Part shown: piece by piece, positions 1-6,408 of the stretch
Layout: each line of letters starts with the position of its first letter
How positions within the stretch are numbered: position 1 is the first letter of the stretch
Assembly: GCA_045580645.1 (NCBI GenBank)
Contig: JAZNOG010000030.1
Span: 1 to 16,169, forward strand
DNA length: 16,169 nt
Source of the DNA: HGM10836 sp045580645
Lineage (GTDB): Bacteria; Bacillota_I; Bacilli_A; RF39; UBA660
Direction: 5' to 3'
Notes under the pieces: generated by a model
Told to the model about the DNA's origin: nothing
Databases searched by the model: none
Seen by the model: only the letters and a program-made list of their open reading frames with translations
Position numbers and translations under genes: made by a program

Positions 1-544
1 AGCTATATATAAGTGATAAAACAATAAATATTAAAGAAAAGAACAAGCTTTTATATATTAGTTTTTTATTTTCTTTAAAAATACTAAATATTATTTTTTT
101 AAATCTCTCATCTTTTTCCTTCAATAATTTCTTTGCTTTAAATATTAAGAATATTCCTGTAGAAATATCATTAAAATCTTCATATGTTATATCAGAAATG
201 CCAATAGATGGATCCATTATTTTTATTTTTTTTCTTTTTCTATCTATCTCCAGAATAACAATATAATGATAAAAATTTTTATTTTTAATAGTATGACTTA
301 TACAAGGAAGCATACTATCTTTTATATTTTCTACATTTGTTTTAACACCACTTGCATCTAATCCTAATTTTTTGCTAGCGTTAATTAGTTCATATGCATT
401 TATTCCTTCTTCTTTTAATTTTATAAGTTCTAAAAGTTTTTCCCTAGAAACTTTTAAACCGTATTGCATAAATATTGTTTGAAGTGATGCTATTCCACAA
501 TCATTATTATTTTCTTGCAAAATATAATTATAATTTTTCTTCAT
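1..544 (-). CDS. Peptidase C39 domain ABC exporter (bacteriocin-type), N-terminal part only
   Basis: This is the N-terminal 181 codons of a gene that runs off the left edge of the window. The translation begins MKKNYNYILQENNNDCGIAS, the papain-like C39 signature, with oxyanion Gln10 and catalytic Cys16 in an NDCG motif. His93 (in FYHYIVIL) and Asp111 (in MDPS) complete the triad. From about residue 136 a basic stretch leads into a hydrophobic segment that should be the first helix of the transmembrane domain. Family members cleave double-glycine leader peptides of bacteriocins or signalling peptides and export them by ATP hydrolysis. I see no double-glycine substrate in the window. Two adjacent ATGs are possible (547 and 544). 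I chose 544 because the AGGAGGA at 551-557 then has normal spacing. The ATPase domain is not visible, so the full architecture is inferred. Confidence 0.85.
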   Translation of the reverse strand, partial: MKKNYNYILQENNNDCGIASLQTIFMQYGLKVSREKLLELIKLKEEGINAYELINASKKLGLDASGVKTNVENIKDSMLPCISHTIKNKNFYHYIVILEIDRKRKKIKIMDPSIGISDITYEDFNDISTGIFLIFKAKKLLKEKDERFKKIIFSIFKENKKLIYKSLFFSLIFIVLSLIYS

Positions 545-580
545 CATTTATCCTCCTATATATATATTTCGCAAGTAAAC

Positions 581-600
581 AAAAAAAGACCTAAGGTCTT
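581..600 (-). terminator. Terminator of the cdsA-rseP operon
   Basis: AAGACC (586-591) and GGTCTT (595-600) form a 6-bp stem with a 3-nt loop. Read on the minus strand the stem runs into seven T residues, 20 nt past the rseP stop codon. Confidence 0.8.
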
Positions 601-620
601 TATAAATTTTTTAATTTTTT

Positions 621-1667
621 TTAAAATAATCTTATAATATCATTTAAAGTAACATATACCATTAAAAGCATCAAAAGTATAAATCCTACTGAATGAATAG
701 CATTTTCTACTTTAGGACTTACTGGAGAACCCTTTAGTTTTTCAATTATTAAAAACAATATTCTTCCTCCATCAAATGCTGGAAAAGGAAGTAAATTAAT
801 AACTCCAACATTTACACATAATAACGCTATTAAATATAAAAGTGCATTAAGTCCTTGAGTTTTCATTTCTCCAACTACTGTATAGATACCAATTGGGCCA
901 CTTAAACTATTTAAAGAAATTCCCCCAGTAAATAAATTACCTAAAACAACAAACATTTGCTTAAATATTGCCCCTAATTTTTTAAATCCATTTACTATAG
1001 AAGGAACAAAACCTTTTTCAATTTCACTAGATAAAGTAATTCCAATTACATAACTTTCATTTCCTTCAGCATCAATTTGTTTATTTGGTAAAATATTATA
1101 ATTTCTAATTGTGCCATCTTGTTTTTTAACCTCAAAATGAACTTCTTCATTCAAAGGCTCAACTGCTAAATATAAACTTATATCATCTAAATATCTTACA
1201 TTATGATCATTTATTTTTAAAACCTCATCTCCTTTAGAAAGACCTGCATTATATGCCGGATACCCCTCTGGAACATCAGTAATAATAGGTTCTAAATTAG
1301 ATGACCCATAAATAAAACCTGAAAACACTAATACCAAGAATGCAAAAATAAAGTTAAAACCTACTCCCATAAACATAACTAAAAATCTTTGAAAAACTGT
1401 TTTATCTTGTAAATTATGTCCTTTTTGCTTTTCTAAATCTACATTATTTTCTTCTCCTGCAAGTTGAACAAATCCCCCAACCGGAATAGCCCTCAACGCA
1501 TAAACAGTTTTATCTTTAGCAATTTTTTTATAAATAACTGGGCCCATTCCAAGTGAAAACTCATATACATGAACTCCAACTATTTTAGCGAATAGAAAAT
1601 GTCCTAATTCATGAACAAATATTGTCACCCCTAAAATTAATACAAATAAAATTAATGTTAATAACAT
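621..1667 (-). CDS. rseP: RIP metalloprotease RseP (site-2 protease)
   Basis: This is a zinc-dependent intramembrane protease of the S2P family, which clips transmembrane segments of anti-sigma factors and leftover signal peptides inside the cytoplasmic membrane. Its 348 aa are the size expected of a one-PDZ Bacillota member. The zinc-binding HELGH is at residues 19-23 in the first transmembrane helix. A PDZ domain covers roughly 120-200. The second conserved motif, NLLPFPAFDGG, is at 291-301 with the third zinc ligand Asp299. Two hydrophobic helices follow, around 270-290 and 325-345. The start is fixed by AGGAGG at 1673-1678. That site overlaps the cdsA stop codon, so the two genes are probably translated in sequence from one mRNA. 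The usual neighbour dxr is absent between cdsA and rseP. Confidence 0.96.
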   Translation of the reverse strand: MLLTLILFVLILGVTIFVHELGHFLFAKIVGVHVYEFSLGMGPVIYKKIAKDKTVYALRAIPVGGFVQLAGEENNVDLEKQKGHNLQDKTVFQRFLVMFMGVGFNFIFAFLVLVFSGFIYGSSNLEPIITDVPEGYPAYNAGLSKGDEVLKINDHNVRYLDDISLYLAVEPLNEEVHFEVKKQDGTIRNYNILPNKQIDAEGNESYVIGITLSSEIEKGFVPSIVNGFKKLGAIFKQMFVVLGNLFTGGISLNSLSGPIGIYTVVGEMKTQGLNALLYLIALLCVNVGVINLLPFPAFDGGRILFLIIEKLKGSPVSPKVENAIHSVGFILLMLLMVYVTLNDIIRLF

Positions 1668-1677
1668 ACTTTCCTCC

Positions 1678-2466
1678 TTATAAAATTCCTATTAATAATA
1701 AATAAGTTATAGTAACTAATAACAAACTATCAAATCTATCTAAAATACCACCATGTCCTGGTATTAACTTAGAAAAATCTTTTACACCATAATACCTTTT
1801 TATACTAGAGAATAATAAATCTCCAAGTTGTCCAATAACAGTTAAAATAAATGTTACAACAACTAATAAAAATATATTAACATCTGAATTTATAACAAAA
1901 ATGTAAAATAATGTTGGCACTATTGTTCCAATTAAAGATCCCCCAATAGCGCCTTCAATTGTTTTCTTTGGAGAAATCTTTTCACACAATTTATGCTTTC
2001 CTATAAACATTCCAGTAAACAAAGCAAAACTATCAGTCATTATAGTAATTAAAGCAAGATAAATAATATTAGCTAAAGAAAAATCTCTTACTATTATAAA
2101 AGCAGTAAAACCAAGTCCTAAAAATATAATTGAACCTAAAAAATACAAAGCATCACTAATATTATATTTTTCATTATCATTTATTAAGACTACTGGAAGC
2201 ATTAAAATTAATAATAATCCTAAAATAATTTTAAAATCAAGGTTTAATGTCCTACTAGAAAAAAACACAAATAAACCAATCAATATATAAGAAATTATTT
2301 TCATAACATCAGAAGTTTTATTTTGATTTTTTCTAATACTTAATAATTCTTTTAATCCTAAAACACTTATTATTGAAACAAATATCTTAAAAGGTAATTC
2401 CCCAATTATAAGAATTGGAATTATTATTGCAAGTAATACTACTGCACTTATTACTCTAGTTTTCAT
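1678..2466 (-). CDS. cdsA: Phosphatidate cytidylyltransferase
   Basis: CdsA makes CDP-diacylglycerol from phosphatidic acid and CTP at the membrane, the branch point for phosphatidylglycerol and cardiolipin. The protein is 262 aa with multiple hydrophobic helices. It ends with the family signature, seen here as SSIKRYYGVKDFSKLIPGHG followed by GILDRFDS, with His238 and the Asp243/Asp246 pair. I chose the ATG at 2466 (MKTRVISAV) over one seven codons upstream: AGGATG at 2474-2479 is well placed for it, and the extra residues MLVGCDY are not part of the family. A TATAAT at 2487-2492 could be the -10 of a local promoter, but no good -35 is visible and the leader would be very short. The gene is coupled to rseP. 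Confidence 0.95.
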   Translation of the reverse strand: MKTRVISAVVLLAIIIPILIIGELPFKIFVSIISVLGLKELLSIRKNQNKTSDVMKIISYILIGLFVFFSSRTLNLDFKIILGLLLILMLPVVLINDNEKYNISDALYFLGSIIFLGLGFTAFIIVRDFSLANIIYLALITIMTDSFALFTGMFIGKHKLCEKISPKKTIEGAIGGSLIGTIVPTLFYIFVINSDVNIFLLVVVTFILTVIGQLGDLLFSSIKRYYGVKDFSKLIPGHGGILDRFDSLLLVTITYLLLIGIL

Positions 2467-2530
2467 ATAATCACATCCTACTAACAATTATAAAACAGAA
2501 TTAAAAAAAAGTATATTATTTTTTTAAAAT

Positions 2531-2552
2531 AAAAATGACATTTAAAAGTCAT
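2531..2552 (-). terminator. Probable terminator after tRNA-Thr
   Basis: ATGAC (2535-2539) and GTCAT (2548-2552) form a short stem with an 8-nt AT loop. On the minus strand it is followed by TTTTATTTT. It lies 35 nt past the tRNA-Thr 3' end and separates the tRNA from cdsA. The stem is weak, so confidence is moderate. Confidence 0.5.
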
Positions 2553-2586
2553 ATCCTTGATTCAATTATATATTTAAAAATTATAA

Positions 2587-2660
2587 TGGTGCCGAATGAC
2601 TGAATTGAACAGTCCTCTGATGCTTACCATGCATCTGTTTTACCACTAAACTAAATCGGC
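2587..2660 (-). tRNA. tRNA-Thr (anticodon GGT)
   Basis: The minus strand folds as a 74-nt cloverleaf with an encoded CCA. The acceptor is GCCGATT/ATTCGGC with discriminator A. The D arm is GTTT-AGTGGTA-AAAC. The anticodon stem GATGC/GCATC holds the loop ATGGTAA (anticodon GGT), and the T arm is GACTG-TTCAATT-CAGTC. The acceptor stem has a T.T mismatch at pair 6-67 and the D loop is short. The GCCGA start resembles bacterial tRNA-Thr genes, in agreement with the anticodon. Confidence 0.9.
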
Positions 2661-2675
2661 ATTAATTATAATTTT

Positions 2676-2704
2676 ATTTTAATATAAAATAAAAAAAGTA
2701 GCAA
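2676..2704 (-). promoter_or_regulatory. Promoter for tRNA-Thr
   Basis: On the minus strand TTGCTA (2699-2704) is separated by 17 nt from TAAAAT (2676-2681), giving a predicted start about 9 nt before the tRNA. The -35 box sits inside the terminator stem of the upstream ABC operon, so terminator and promoter share sequence. Confidence 0.55.
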
Positions 2705-2720
2705 TATACTTTGCTACTTT
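2691..2720 (-). terminator. Terminator of the GntR-ABC operon
   Basis: A perfect 10-bp stem (2695-2704 with 2711-2720) has a 6-nt loop, and a run of seven T follows on the minus strand. The last bases of the permease gene, including part of its stop codon, lie within the stem. Confidence 0.88.
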
Positions 2721-3510
2721 ATTCTACATCAACACCCTTATTAAATAATTTTACATTAACAAAACTCCAAATTATAAAACATCCACTATAAATAAAAATA
2801 GACCCATATAATAAATTTTTAAATGCCCCCATATTAACAACATCATTAGTCATAAAAATATTCATTACATCTTTATTAAATAAAGCAATTATGAATAAGA
2901 ATAACAAAACAACCATTTGAGTTATCATATAAGAAATAAAACCAAATAAAACAGAATAACCAACTTTATTATTATTTTTCTTGTGCCCTAAAATTATTCC
3001 AGTATAACCACATTGTGCTATAGTAAGCATTTCTAATAAAAATACTAAGATAATAGAAAATATAAATACTAATTCTTTTCCATTAAAAATATTAGCAAAA
3101 GATAATATTAAATTTTTTAAAATAATTATATTATCTTTAGAATAATAAGCAACAAATAAAATAAATAATATAAATATAAAACTTACTACCATTGTCAAGA
3201 TCAAAGAAACAATTTTTGAGTTATATAAAGTTTTCTTAGTAACCGGTAGCGTGTGTGTTAAATAAGACTCATCACCATATAAATTTTGTTTAAAAATAAC
3301 CCAACTTCTCATTAAACAATTTATTATAATATTTGCTATCATTGCAATAGTAGCACCAGTTGTTATTTGCCCCAAAATATTAATCATTAACGAATTATCG
3401 AAACTAAAGAACAATCTAGTAAGAACAGCAAAAAATAAACCTAAAACATAAAAAATTGAAATAAATTTTAATAACTTCTTTAAATCATATTTTAATAACT
3501 TCTTTAACAT
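2719..3510 (-). CDS. ABC transporter permease (ABC-2 type)
   Basis: A 263-aa integral membrane protein with about six hydrophobic helices (roughly 16-36, 45-68, 103-125, 147-170, 187-211 and 236-255) and a basic amphipathic N-terminus. No catalytic motif is expected. It is assigned as the membrane half of the transporter because it directly follows the ATPase gene. The two genes overlap by 7 nt (ATGTTAA), and the AGGAGG of this gene is read as two Arg codons near the end of the ATPase, so translation is coupled. GntR-ATPase-permease sets of this kind resemble the B. subtilis ytr operon, where related systems respond to cell-wall stress or peptide antibiotics. The substrate here is unknown. 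The first 16 residues are an imperfect duplication, LKKLLKYD then LKKLLKFI. Confidence 0.85.
   Translation of the reverse strand: MLKKLLKYDLKKLLKFISIFYVLGLFFAVLTRLFFSFDNSLMINILGQITTGATIAMIANIIINCLMRSWVIFKQNLYGDESYLTHTLPVTKKTLYNSKIVSLILTMVVSFIFILFILFVAYYSKDNIIILKNLILSFANIFNGKELVFIFSIILVFLLEMLTIAQCGYTGIILGHKKNNNKVGYSVLFGFISYMITQMVVLLFLFIIALFNKDVMNIFMTNDVVNMGAFKNLLYGSIFIYSGCFIIWSFVNVKLFNKGVDVE
3465..3507. repeat. 19-nt direct repeat at the start of the permease gene
   Basis: The same 19 nt occur at 3465-3483 and 3489-3507, a period of 24 nt or eight codons, encoding the duplicated LKKLLK of the permease N-terminus. The in-frame period suggests tandem duplication within the gene. Confidence 0.85.
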
Positions 3511-4199
3511 TTAAACATCCTCCTAAAAATTTCATCAATTGAAGCATTTTCCTTATTCCTAAGTTCATCTGCAGATGATGTAAGTTTTATTTTACCATCA
3601 TCGATAAAAATTACTTCATCCAATATTCTTTCTATATCTGAGATTAGGTGTGTTGAAATAATAACACTTGCTTCCTCATTAAAATTAGCAAGTATAGTAT
3701 CTAATATATAGTCACGAGTAGCAGGATCTACTCCACCTAAAGGTTCATCAAGTATATAAAGTTTTGCTTTTCTACTCATGACTAAAACCAATTGAACTTT
3801 CTCTTGCATACCTTTACTCATTTTAGTAAGTTTTTGATTTAAATCAAGCCCTAAATCTTTTATAAGTTTAATAGCCTTTGCTTTATCAAAATTATCATAA
3901 AACTCTTCAAAAAACAATATAGTCTCCATAACAGTCAGATTTTTATCTAAATATGTTCTTTCCGGAAGATAGGAAATAATTTTTTTACTTTCCACCCCTA
4001 CTTCTTTTCCGTTTATTAAAATTTCTCCTTCTGTTTTTGTAAGCAAATCATTTATTAGTTTTATAAGTGTAGTTTTACCAGTTCCATTCTTACCAAGTAA
4101 TCCTATTATTTTTCCTTTTGAAATGGTTAAGTTTATATCTTTTAGAACTTCTTTTTCTCCAAAACTTTTACATAAATTTGTGCATTTTAATAATTCCAT
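3504..4199 (-). CDS. ABC transporter ATP-binding protein (BcrA/YtrB-like)
   Basis: This 231-aa ATPase subunit should power the adjacent permease on the cytoplasmic side of the membrane. Walker A is GKNGTGKT at 36-43. The Q-loop position reads YLPE (77-80), with Glu in place of Gln. The signature is SKGMQ (128-132) rather than LSGGQ. Walker B is LYILDEP (147-153) followed by the D-loop GGVD, and the H-loop is STH with His184. The degenerate Q-loop and signature are common in the BcrA-type single-domain ATPases that pair with ABC-2 permeases. The start ATG at 4199 shares one base with the stop of the regulator upstream (TAATG), and a GGGAG-type site lies inside that upstream gene. The three genes therefore form one translationally coupled operon. 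Confidence 0.93.
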   Translation of the reverse strand: MELLKCTNLCKSFGEKEVLKDINLTISKGKIIGLLGKNGTGKTTLIKLINDLLTKTEGEILINGKEVGVESKKIISYLPERTYLDKNLTVMETILFFEEFYDNFDKAKAIKLIKDLGLDLNQKLTKMSKGMQEKVQLVLVMSRKAKLYILDEPLGGVDPATRDYILDTILANFNEEASVIISTHLISDIERILDEVIFIDDGKIKLTSSADELRNKENASIDEIFRRMFKC

Positions 4200-4564
4200 T
4201 ATTTTTCTCCCTTCAAACTTTTTAAATACTCTAATATTTCATCTTTATCAAATCCAATATTTTCCATATTAAAAATATATTTACTTGATAATTCAAATGC
4301 ATATTCTTTCTTATATTTTTCAATTAACTTTTTATCATTTGTTACATATTTACCATTTGTTCTTTCAGTAAATATTAAACCTAATTCTTCTAATTCTATC
4401 AAAGCTTTTTGCATAGTGTTAGGATTTACTTTTGTTTTTATAGCTAGTTCTCTTACTGATAAAAGTTTTTCCCCTGGTTTTAATATTCCGGATATTATAT
4501 CTATTTTTAAACTTTCTACAATTTGAATATATATTGGAATATTATTATCAAAATTAAAACTCAT
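4199..4564 (-). CDS. GntR-family transcriptional regulator (YtrA-type)
   Basis: A 121-aa DNA-binding regulator. Residues about 8-78 form the GntR winged helix, with IYIQIVESLKIDIISGIL, then PGEKLLSVRELAIKTKVN, then PNTMQKALIELEELGLI. Only a short helical tail of some 40 residues follows, so it lacks the large effector domain of FadR or HutC proteins and fits the small YtrA class. It is first in the operon with the ABC ATPase and permease and lies directly downstream of a strong promoter overlapped by a perfect inverted repeat. The likely role is self-repression of the transporter operon, relieved by an unknown signal. The ATG at 4564 is preceded by AGGAAG at suitable spacing. Confidence 0.92.
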   Translation of the reverse strand: MSFNFDNNIPIYIQIVESLKIDIISGILKPGEKLLSVRELAIKTKVNPNTMQKALIELEELGLIFTERTNGKYVTNDKKLIEKYKKEYAFELSSKYIFNMENIGFDKDEILEYLKSLKGEK

Positions 4565-4578
4565 ATTACTTCCTTTCT

Positions 4579-4602
4579 ATTGTATTACTTAGATAATACA
4601 AT
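4579..4602. promoter_or_regulatory. Candidate GntR operator
   Basis: ATTGTATTA, a 6-bp spacer (CTTAGA) and TAATACAAT form a perfect 9+9 inverted repeat that starts at the -10 box and covers the predicted transcription start of the operon. A second, smaller inverted repeat (ATACA-5-TGTAT) at 4604-4618 lies between -10 and -35. Binding by the GntR protein is inferred from position and symmetry. Confidence 0.75.
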
Positions 4603-4629
4603 GATACAATTTATGTATTACTTTGTCAA
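4601..4629 (-). promoter_or_regulatory. Promoter of the GntR-ABC operon
   Basis: On the minus strand a consensus TTGACA (4624-4629) is followed after exactly 17 nt by TATCAT (4601-4606), some 37 nt upstream of the regulator start codon. Confidence 0.85.
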
Positions 4630-4637
4630 TAAAAAAA

Positions 4638-4670
4638 CTGACATTTTCAAAAAATGTTTGCATATATTAT
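4638..4670 (+). promoter_or_regulatory. Possible promoter with internal hairpin for the UPF0316 gene
   Basis: CTGACA at 4638-4643 and the AT-rich TATATTAT around 4663-4670 could be -35 and -10, although the spacing is 19 nt or the -10 is imperfect. A perfect inverted repeat (ACATTTT, CAA, AAAATGT; 4641-4657) occupies the spacer. The site is divergent from and adjacent to the GntR promoter. Confidence 0.35.
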
Positions 4671-4717
4671 ATTATTGTGTTAAAATTGATATTCACATTA
4701 AAAAGGAGGTTGAAATT

Positions 4718-5218
4718 ATGAACATAACAATTGCGCTTGTATTAGAATTAGTAATTATTTTTATAATTAAAGTAATTGATAATGTATTAAGCACCGCAAA
4801 AACTATTTTAGTCCAAAAGAATAAAGCATTTATTGCAGGAGTCACAGTTTTTATAAGCCAAATAATTTTTTATAAACTAATTGATGCAGTTGCTGATAGT
4901 GGCGAACTTACTATTTATATTATTGCAATTGCAAGTGGCATTGGAACGCAACTTGCTATTATGATCAGTAATAAATTTAGTAAAGATAGAATGTATGTAA
5001 ATATAATCATGTGCGATAATAAAAAAGTTATGATGAAATTAAGAGATTACTTAAAAGAACATAAAATTACTAATTTAACTACAGATGGTTATACTAAAGA
5101 GTGGAAAAAGACTTTAGCAATTACTGCATATGCTGAAACTAAAGAACAAAGTAAGTTGCTCGATGAATATATTAAAAACAGTAATGCCAAGTTTAAAAGA
5201 ATTATTCAAAAACAATGA
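4718..5218 (+). CDS. UPF0316 / DUF5698-type membrane protein
   Basis: A 166-aa protein with three N-terminal hydrophobic helices (about 3-22, 34-54 and 60-80) and a C-terminal soluble domain from about residue 92, starting DRMYVNIIMCDNKK. The layout and the segment VIDNVLSTAKTILVQKNK agree with the UPF0316 family, in which DUF5698 precedes a small ACT-like domain. The function of the family is unknown. I placed the start at 4718, after AAGGAGG (4703-4709). A longer reading frame back to 4523 overlaps the divergent GntR gene and has no ribosome site. The gene ends in TGA, one of the clues that TGA is a stop here. It is transcribed divergently from the transporter operon and could share its control region. 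Confidence 0.82.
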   Translation: MNITIALVLELVIIFIIKVIDNVLSTAKTILVQKNKAFIAGVTVFISQIIFYKLIDAVADSGELTIYIIAIASGIGTQLAIMISNKFSKDRMYVNIIMCDNKKVMMKLRDYLKEHKITNLTTDGYTKEWKKTLAITAYAETKEQSKLLDEYIKNSNAKFKRIIQKQ

Positions 5219-5247
5219 AACATGTTTTTTACAAAACATGTTTTATT
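5218..5247 (+). terminator. Terminator after the UPF0316 gene
   Basis: AAACATGTTTT (5218-5228) pairs perfectly with AAAACATGTTT (5233-5243) around a 4-nt loop, followed by a short T stretch. It lies between two convergent genes and may work in both directions. Confidence 0.8.
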
Positions 5248-5249
5248 AG

Positions 5250-6029
5250 TTACATAAAATATATTTCCGATAAATCATTATCATATTCATAAATCTTAGC
5301 AAATAATTTTTCTATTTTATCCTTGCTAATGGAAAACACCATATTTTTATTTTTATACTTTCCTTTGCTTAATCCGCTTTTGCCAATTCTTGAAACAATT
5401 TCAACATTTATCTCATCATTTTTTAATAATTTCAAAAAAGTATCAAAATCAGTTAAATTATAAAGAGCAATTTTATAATACCTAAAATATTTTTCTTCGT
5501 TCACCTTCTTTGTGCTTGCAAAAACAATAGCTAATTTATTCAATTTCAATTCTAAACGTCTTTTGATTGAATCCAAATAAATAAAAGACTTTCTCTCTAT
5601 TAAATTTTCATATGTATCATATACACATAAGTAAAGTTTCTCATCTTTTTCATCTATTTCAAATTGAAACTTATATTTAAAATTTACCCTATTTTTTGTT
5701 TTGCAGTAAACTTTTCCAAATAAAACTTTTTTGTCCGAAAAATCTTTGTCATAATAACCATATTTTTCTACTATTCTATCAATTTCCGGAAATGTCGGAC
5801 CATCAAAAGAAATACTAAATAATGAAATAGGATAATTACTAAATCTACTAGTACACTTTATTTCAACACCATAAAAATCAGGAAAATACAAAGAATCTGG
5901 TTCTTTTTTTAGTTCCTTTTCAAAAGTTAAACCAATACTACCGGAGTTATTATTGCTAATACTCCTTATCCATTTTTTATTTGCTATTTTTTTAAAATTA
6001 GTAACGATCTTTTCTATATCTTTGTCCAT
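5250..6029 (-). CDS. MvaI/BcnI-family restriction endonuclease
   Basis: A 259-aa protein of the MvaI/BcnI family, PD-(D/E)XK nucleases that act as monomers on short CC-N-GG type sites. The N-terminal part reads GSIGLTFEKELKKEP and then FPDFYGVEIK. Glu37, Asp51, Glu56 and Lys58 have the D-X4-E-X-K spacing of the MvaI active site, so the catalytic core looks intact. The length is close to the 240-250 aa of known members. No DNA methyltransferase, vsr gene or nickase is encoded within the window on either side, although one could lie elsewhere. The start at 6029 is supported by GAGGTG 6 nt upstream. The gene has its own promoter. Sequence specificity cannot be read from the sequence. Confidence 0.88.
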   Translation of the reverse strand: MDKDIEKIVTNFKKIANKKWIRSISNNNSGSIGLTFEKELKKEPDSLYFPDFYGVEIKCTSRFSNYPISLFSISFDGPTFPEIDRIVEKYGYYDKDFSDKKVLFGKVYCKTKNRVNFKYKFQFEIDEKDEKLYLCVYDTYENLIERKSFIYLDSIKRRLELKLNKLAIVFASTKKVNEEKYFRYYKIALYNLTDFDTFLKLLKNDEINVEIVSRIGKSGLSKGKYKNKNMVFSISKDKIEKLFAKIYEYDNDLSEIYFM

Positions 6030-6047
6030 TAAATCACCTCAAAAAGA

Positions 6048-6076
6048 AAAATAGCATATATTTAAATGGATGGCAA
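6048..6076 (-). promoter_or_regulatory. Promoter of the MvaI/BcnI-family gene
   Basis: On the minus strand TTGCCA (6071-6076), 17 nt, then TATTTT (6048-6053) preceded by TGC, an extended -10. It lies some 20 nt upstream of the start codon, leaving a short leader. Confidence 0.6.
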
Positions 6077-6115
6077 ACAGGCATTTTTATATATTTATAT
6101 ACATTTTATACCTAT

Positions 6116-6151
6116 AAATATTATTTTTTTATAATTAAAAAAATAATATTT
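6116..6151. repeat. A/T-only inverted repeat, 15-bp arms
   Basis: 6116-6130 and 6137-6151 are perfect reverse complements around a 6-nt loop, built entirely of A and T. It lies in the intergenic stretch between the restriction gene and the tRNA cluster. It lacks the GC core of an intrinsic terminator, and its role is unknown. Confidence 0.7.
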
Positions 6152-6207
6152 TGCTATTAAAAAAGGATAACAAAAATAAATTTTTATAGTTTTTTTATTT
6201 TTTTATA

Positions 6208-6254
6208 TTTTTATTAAAGGTTTAATTTAATATATAACCGGGCGGTCGTAGGTT
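6208..6254 (+). pseudogene. Partial inverted copy of the tRNA-Ile2 promoter and 3' half
   Basis: Two blocks match the tRNA-Ile2 locus on the opposite strand, in the same order. 6208-6224 (17 nt) is identical to the promoter spacer at 6507-6523. 6234-6254 (21 nt) is identical to tRNA positions from the anticodon through the start of the T loop at 6430-6450. The copy lacks the 5' half of the tRNA and the acceptor end, so it cannot be a working tRNA. It looks like the remnant of an inverted duplication with an internal deletion. Confidence 0.8.
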
Positions 6255-6278
6255 TATAGCGGAAGTGATAAAATACAC

Positions 6279-6300
6279 AAAAAAACAGGATAAACCTGTT
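6279..6300 (-). terminator. Terminator of the tRNA-Ile2/tRNA-Leu transcript
   Basis: AACAGG (6284-6289) and CCTGTT (6295-6300) form a 6-bp stem with a 5-nt loop. On the minus strand it runs into seven T, 11 nt past the tRNA-Leu CCA end. Confidence 0.82.
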
Positions 6301-6310
6301 ATATTTAGTA

Positions 6311-6395
6311 TGGTGCGGGTAAAGGGACTTGAACCCCCATGGATCACTCCGCTAGATCCTAAGTCTAGTGCGTCTGCCAATTCCGCCATACCCGC
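6311..6395 (-). tRNA. tRNA-Leu (anticodon TAG)
   Basis: An 85-nt class II tRNA on the minus strand with encoded CCA. The acceptor GCGGGTA/TACCCGC has discriminator A. The anticodon stem CTAGA/TCTAG holds the loop CTTAGGA, giving TAG for CTA codons. The long variable arm (GGAGTGATCC) is as expected for leucine. It lies 13 nt downstream of tRNA-Ile2 in one transcript. Confidence 0.95.
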
Positions 6396-6408
6396 AAAAA
6401 ATAAAATG

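Noticed and set aside
4523..4717. N-terminal extension of the UPF0316 gene
   Set aside because: It runs through the GntR gene start, operator and promoter, while the ATG at 4718 has a strong AAGGAGG.
5216..5218. TGA as a tryptophan codon (Mycoplasma-type code)
   Set aside because: Reading through would run into a perfect terminator hairpin, and tryptophan is encoded by TGG in the window.
6234..6254. Phage or integrative element attachment site formed by the tRNA fragment
   Set aside because: An att repeat should be direct and include the tRNA 3' end. This copy is inverted, stops at the T loop, and no integrase is present.
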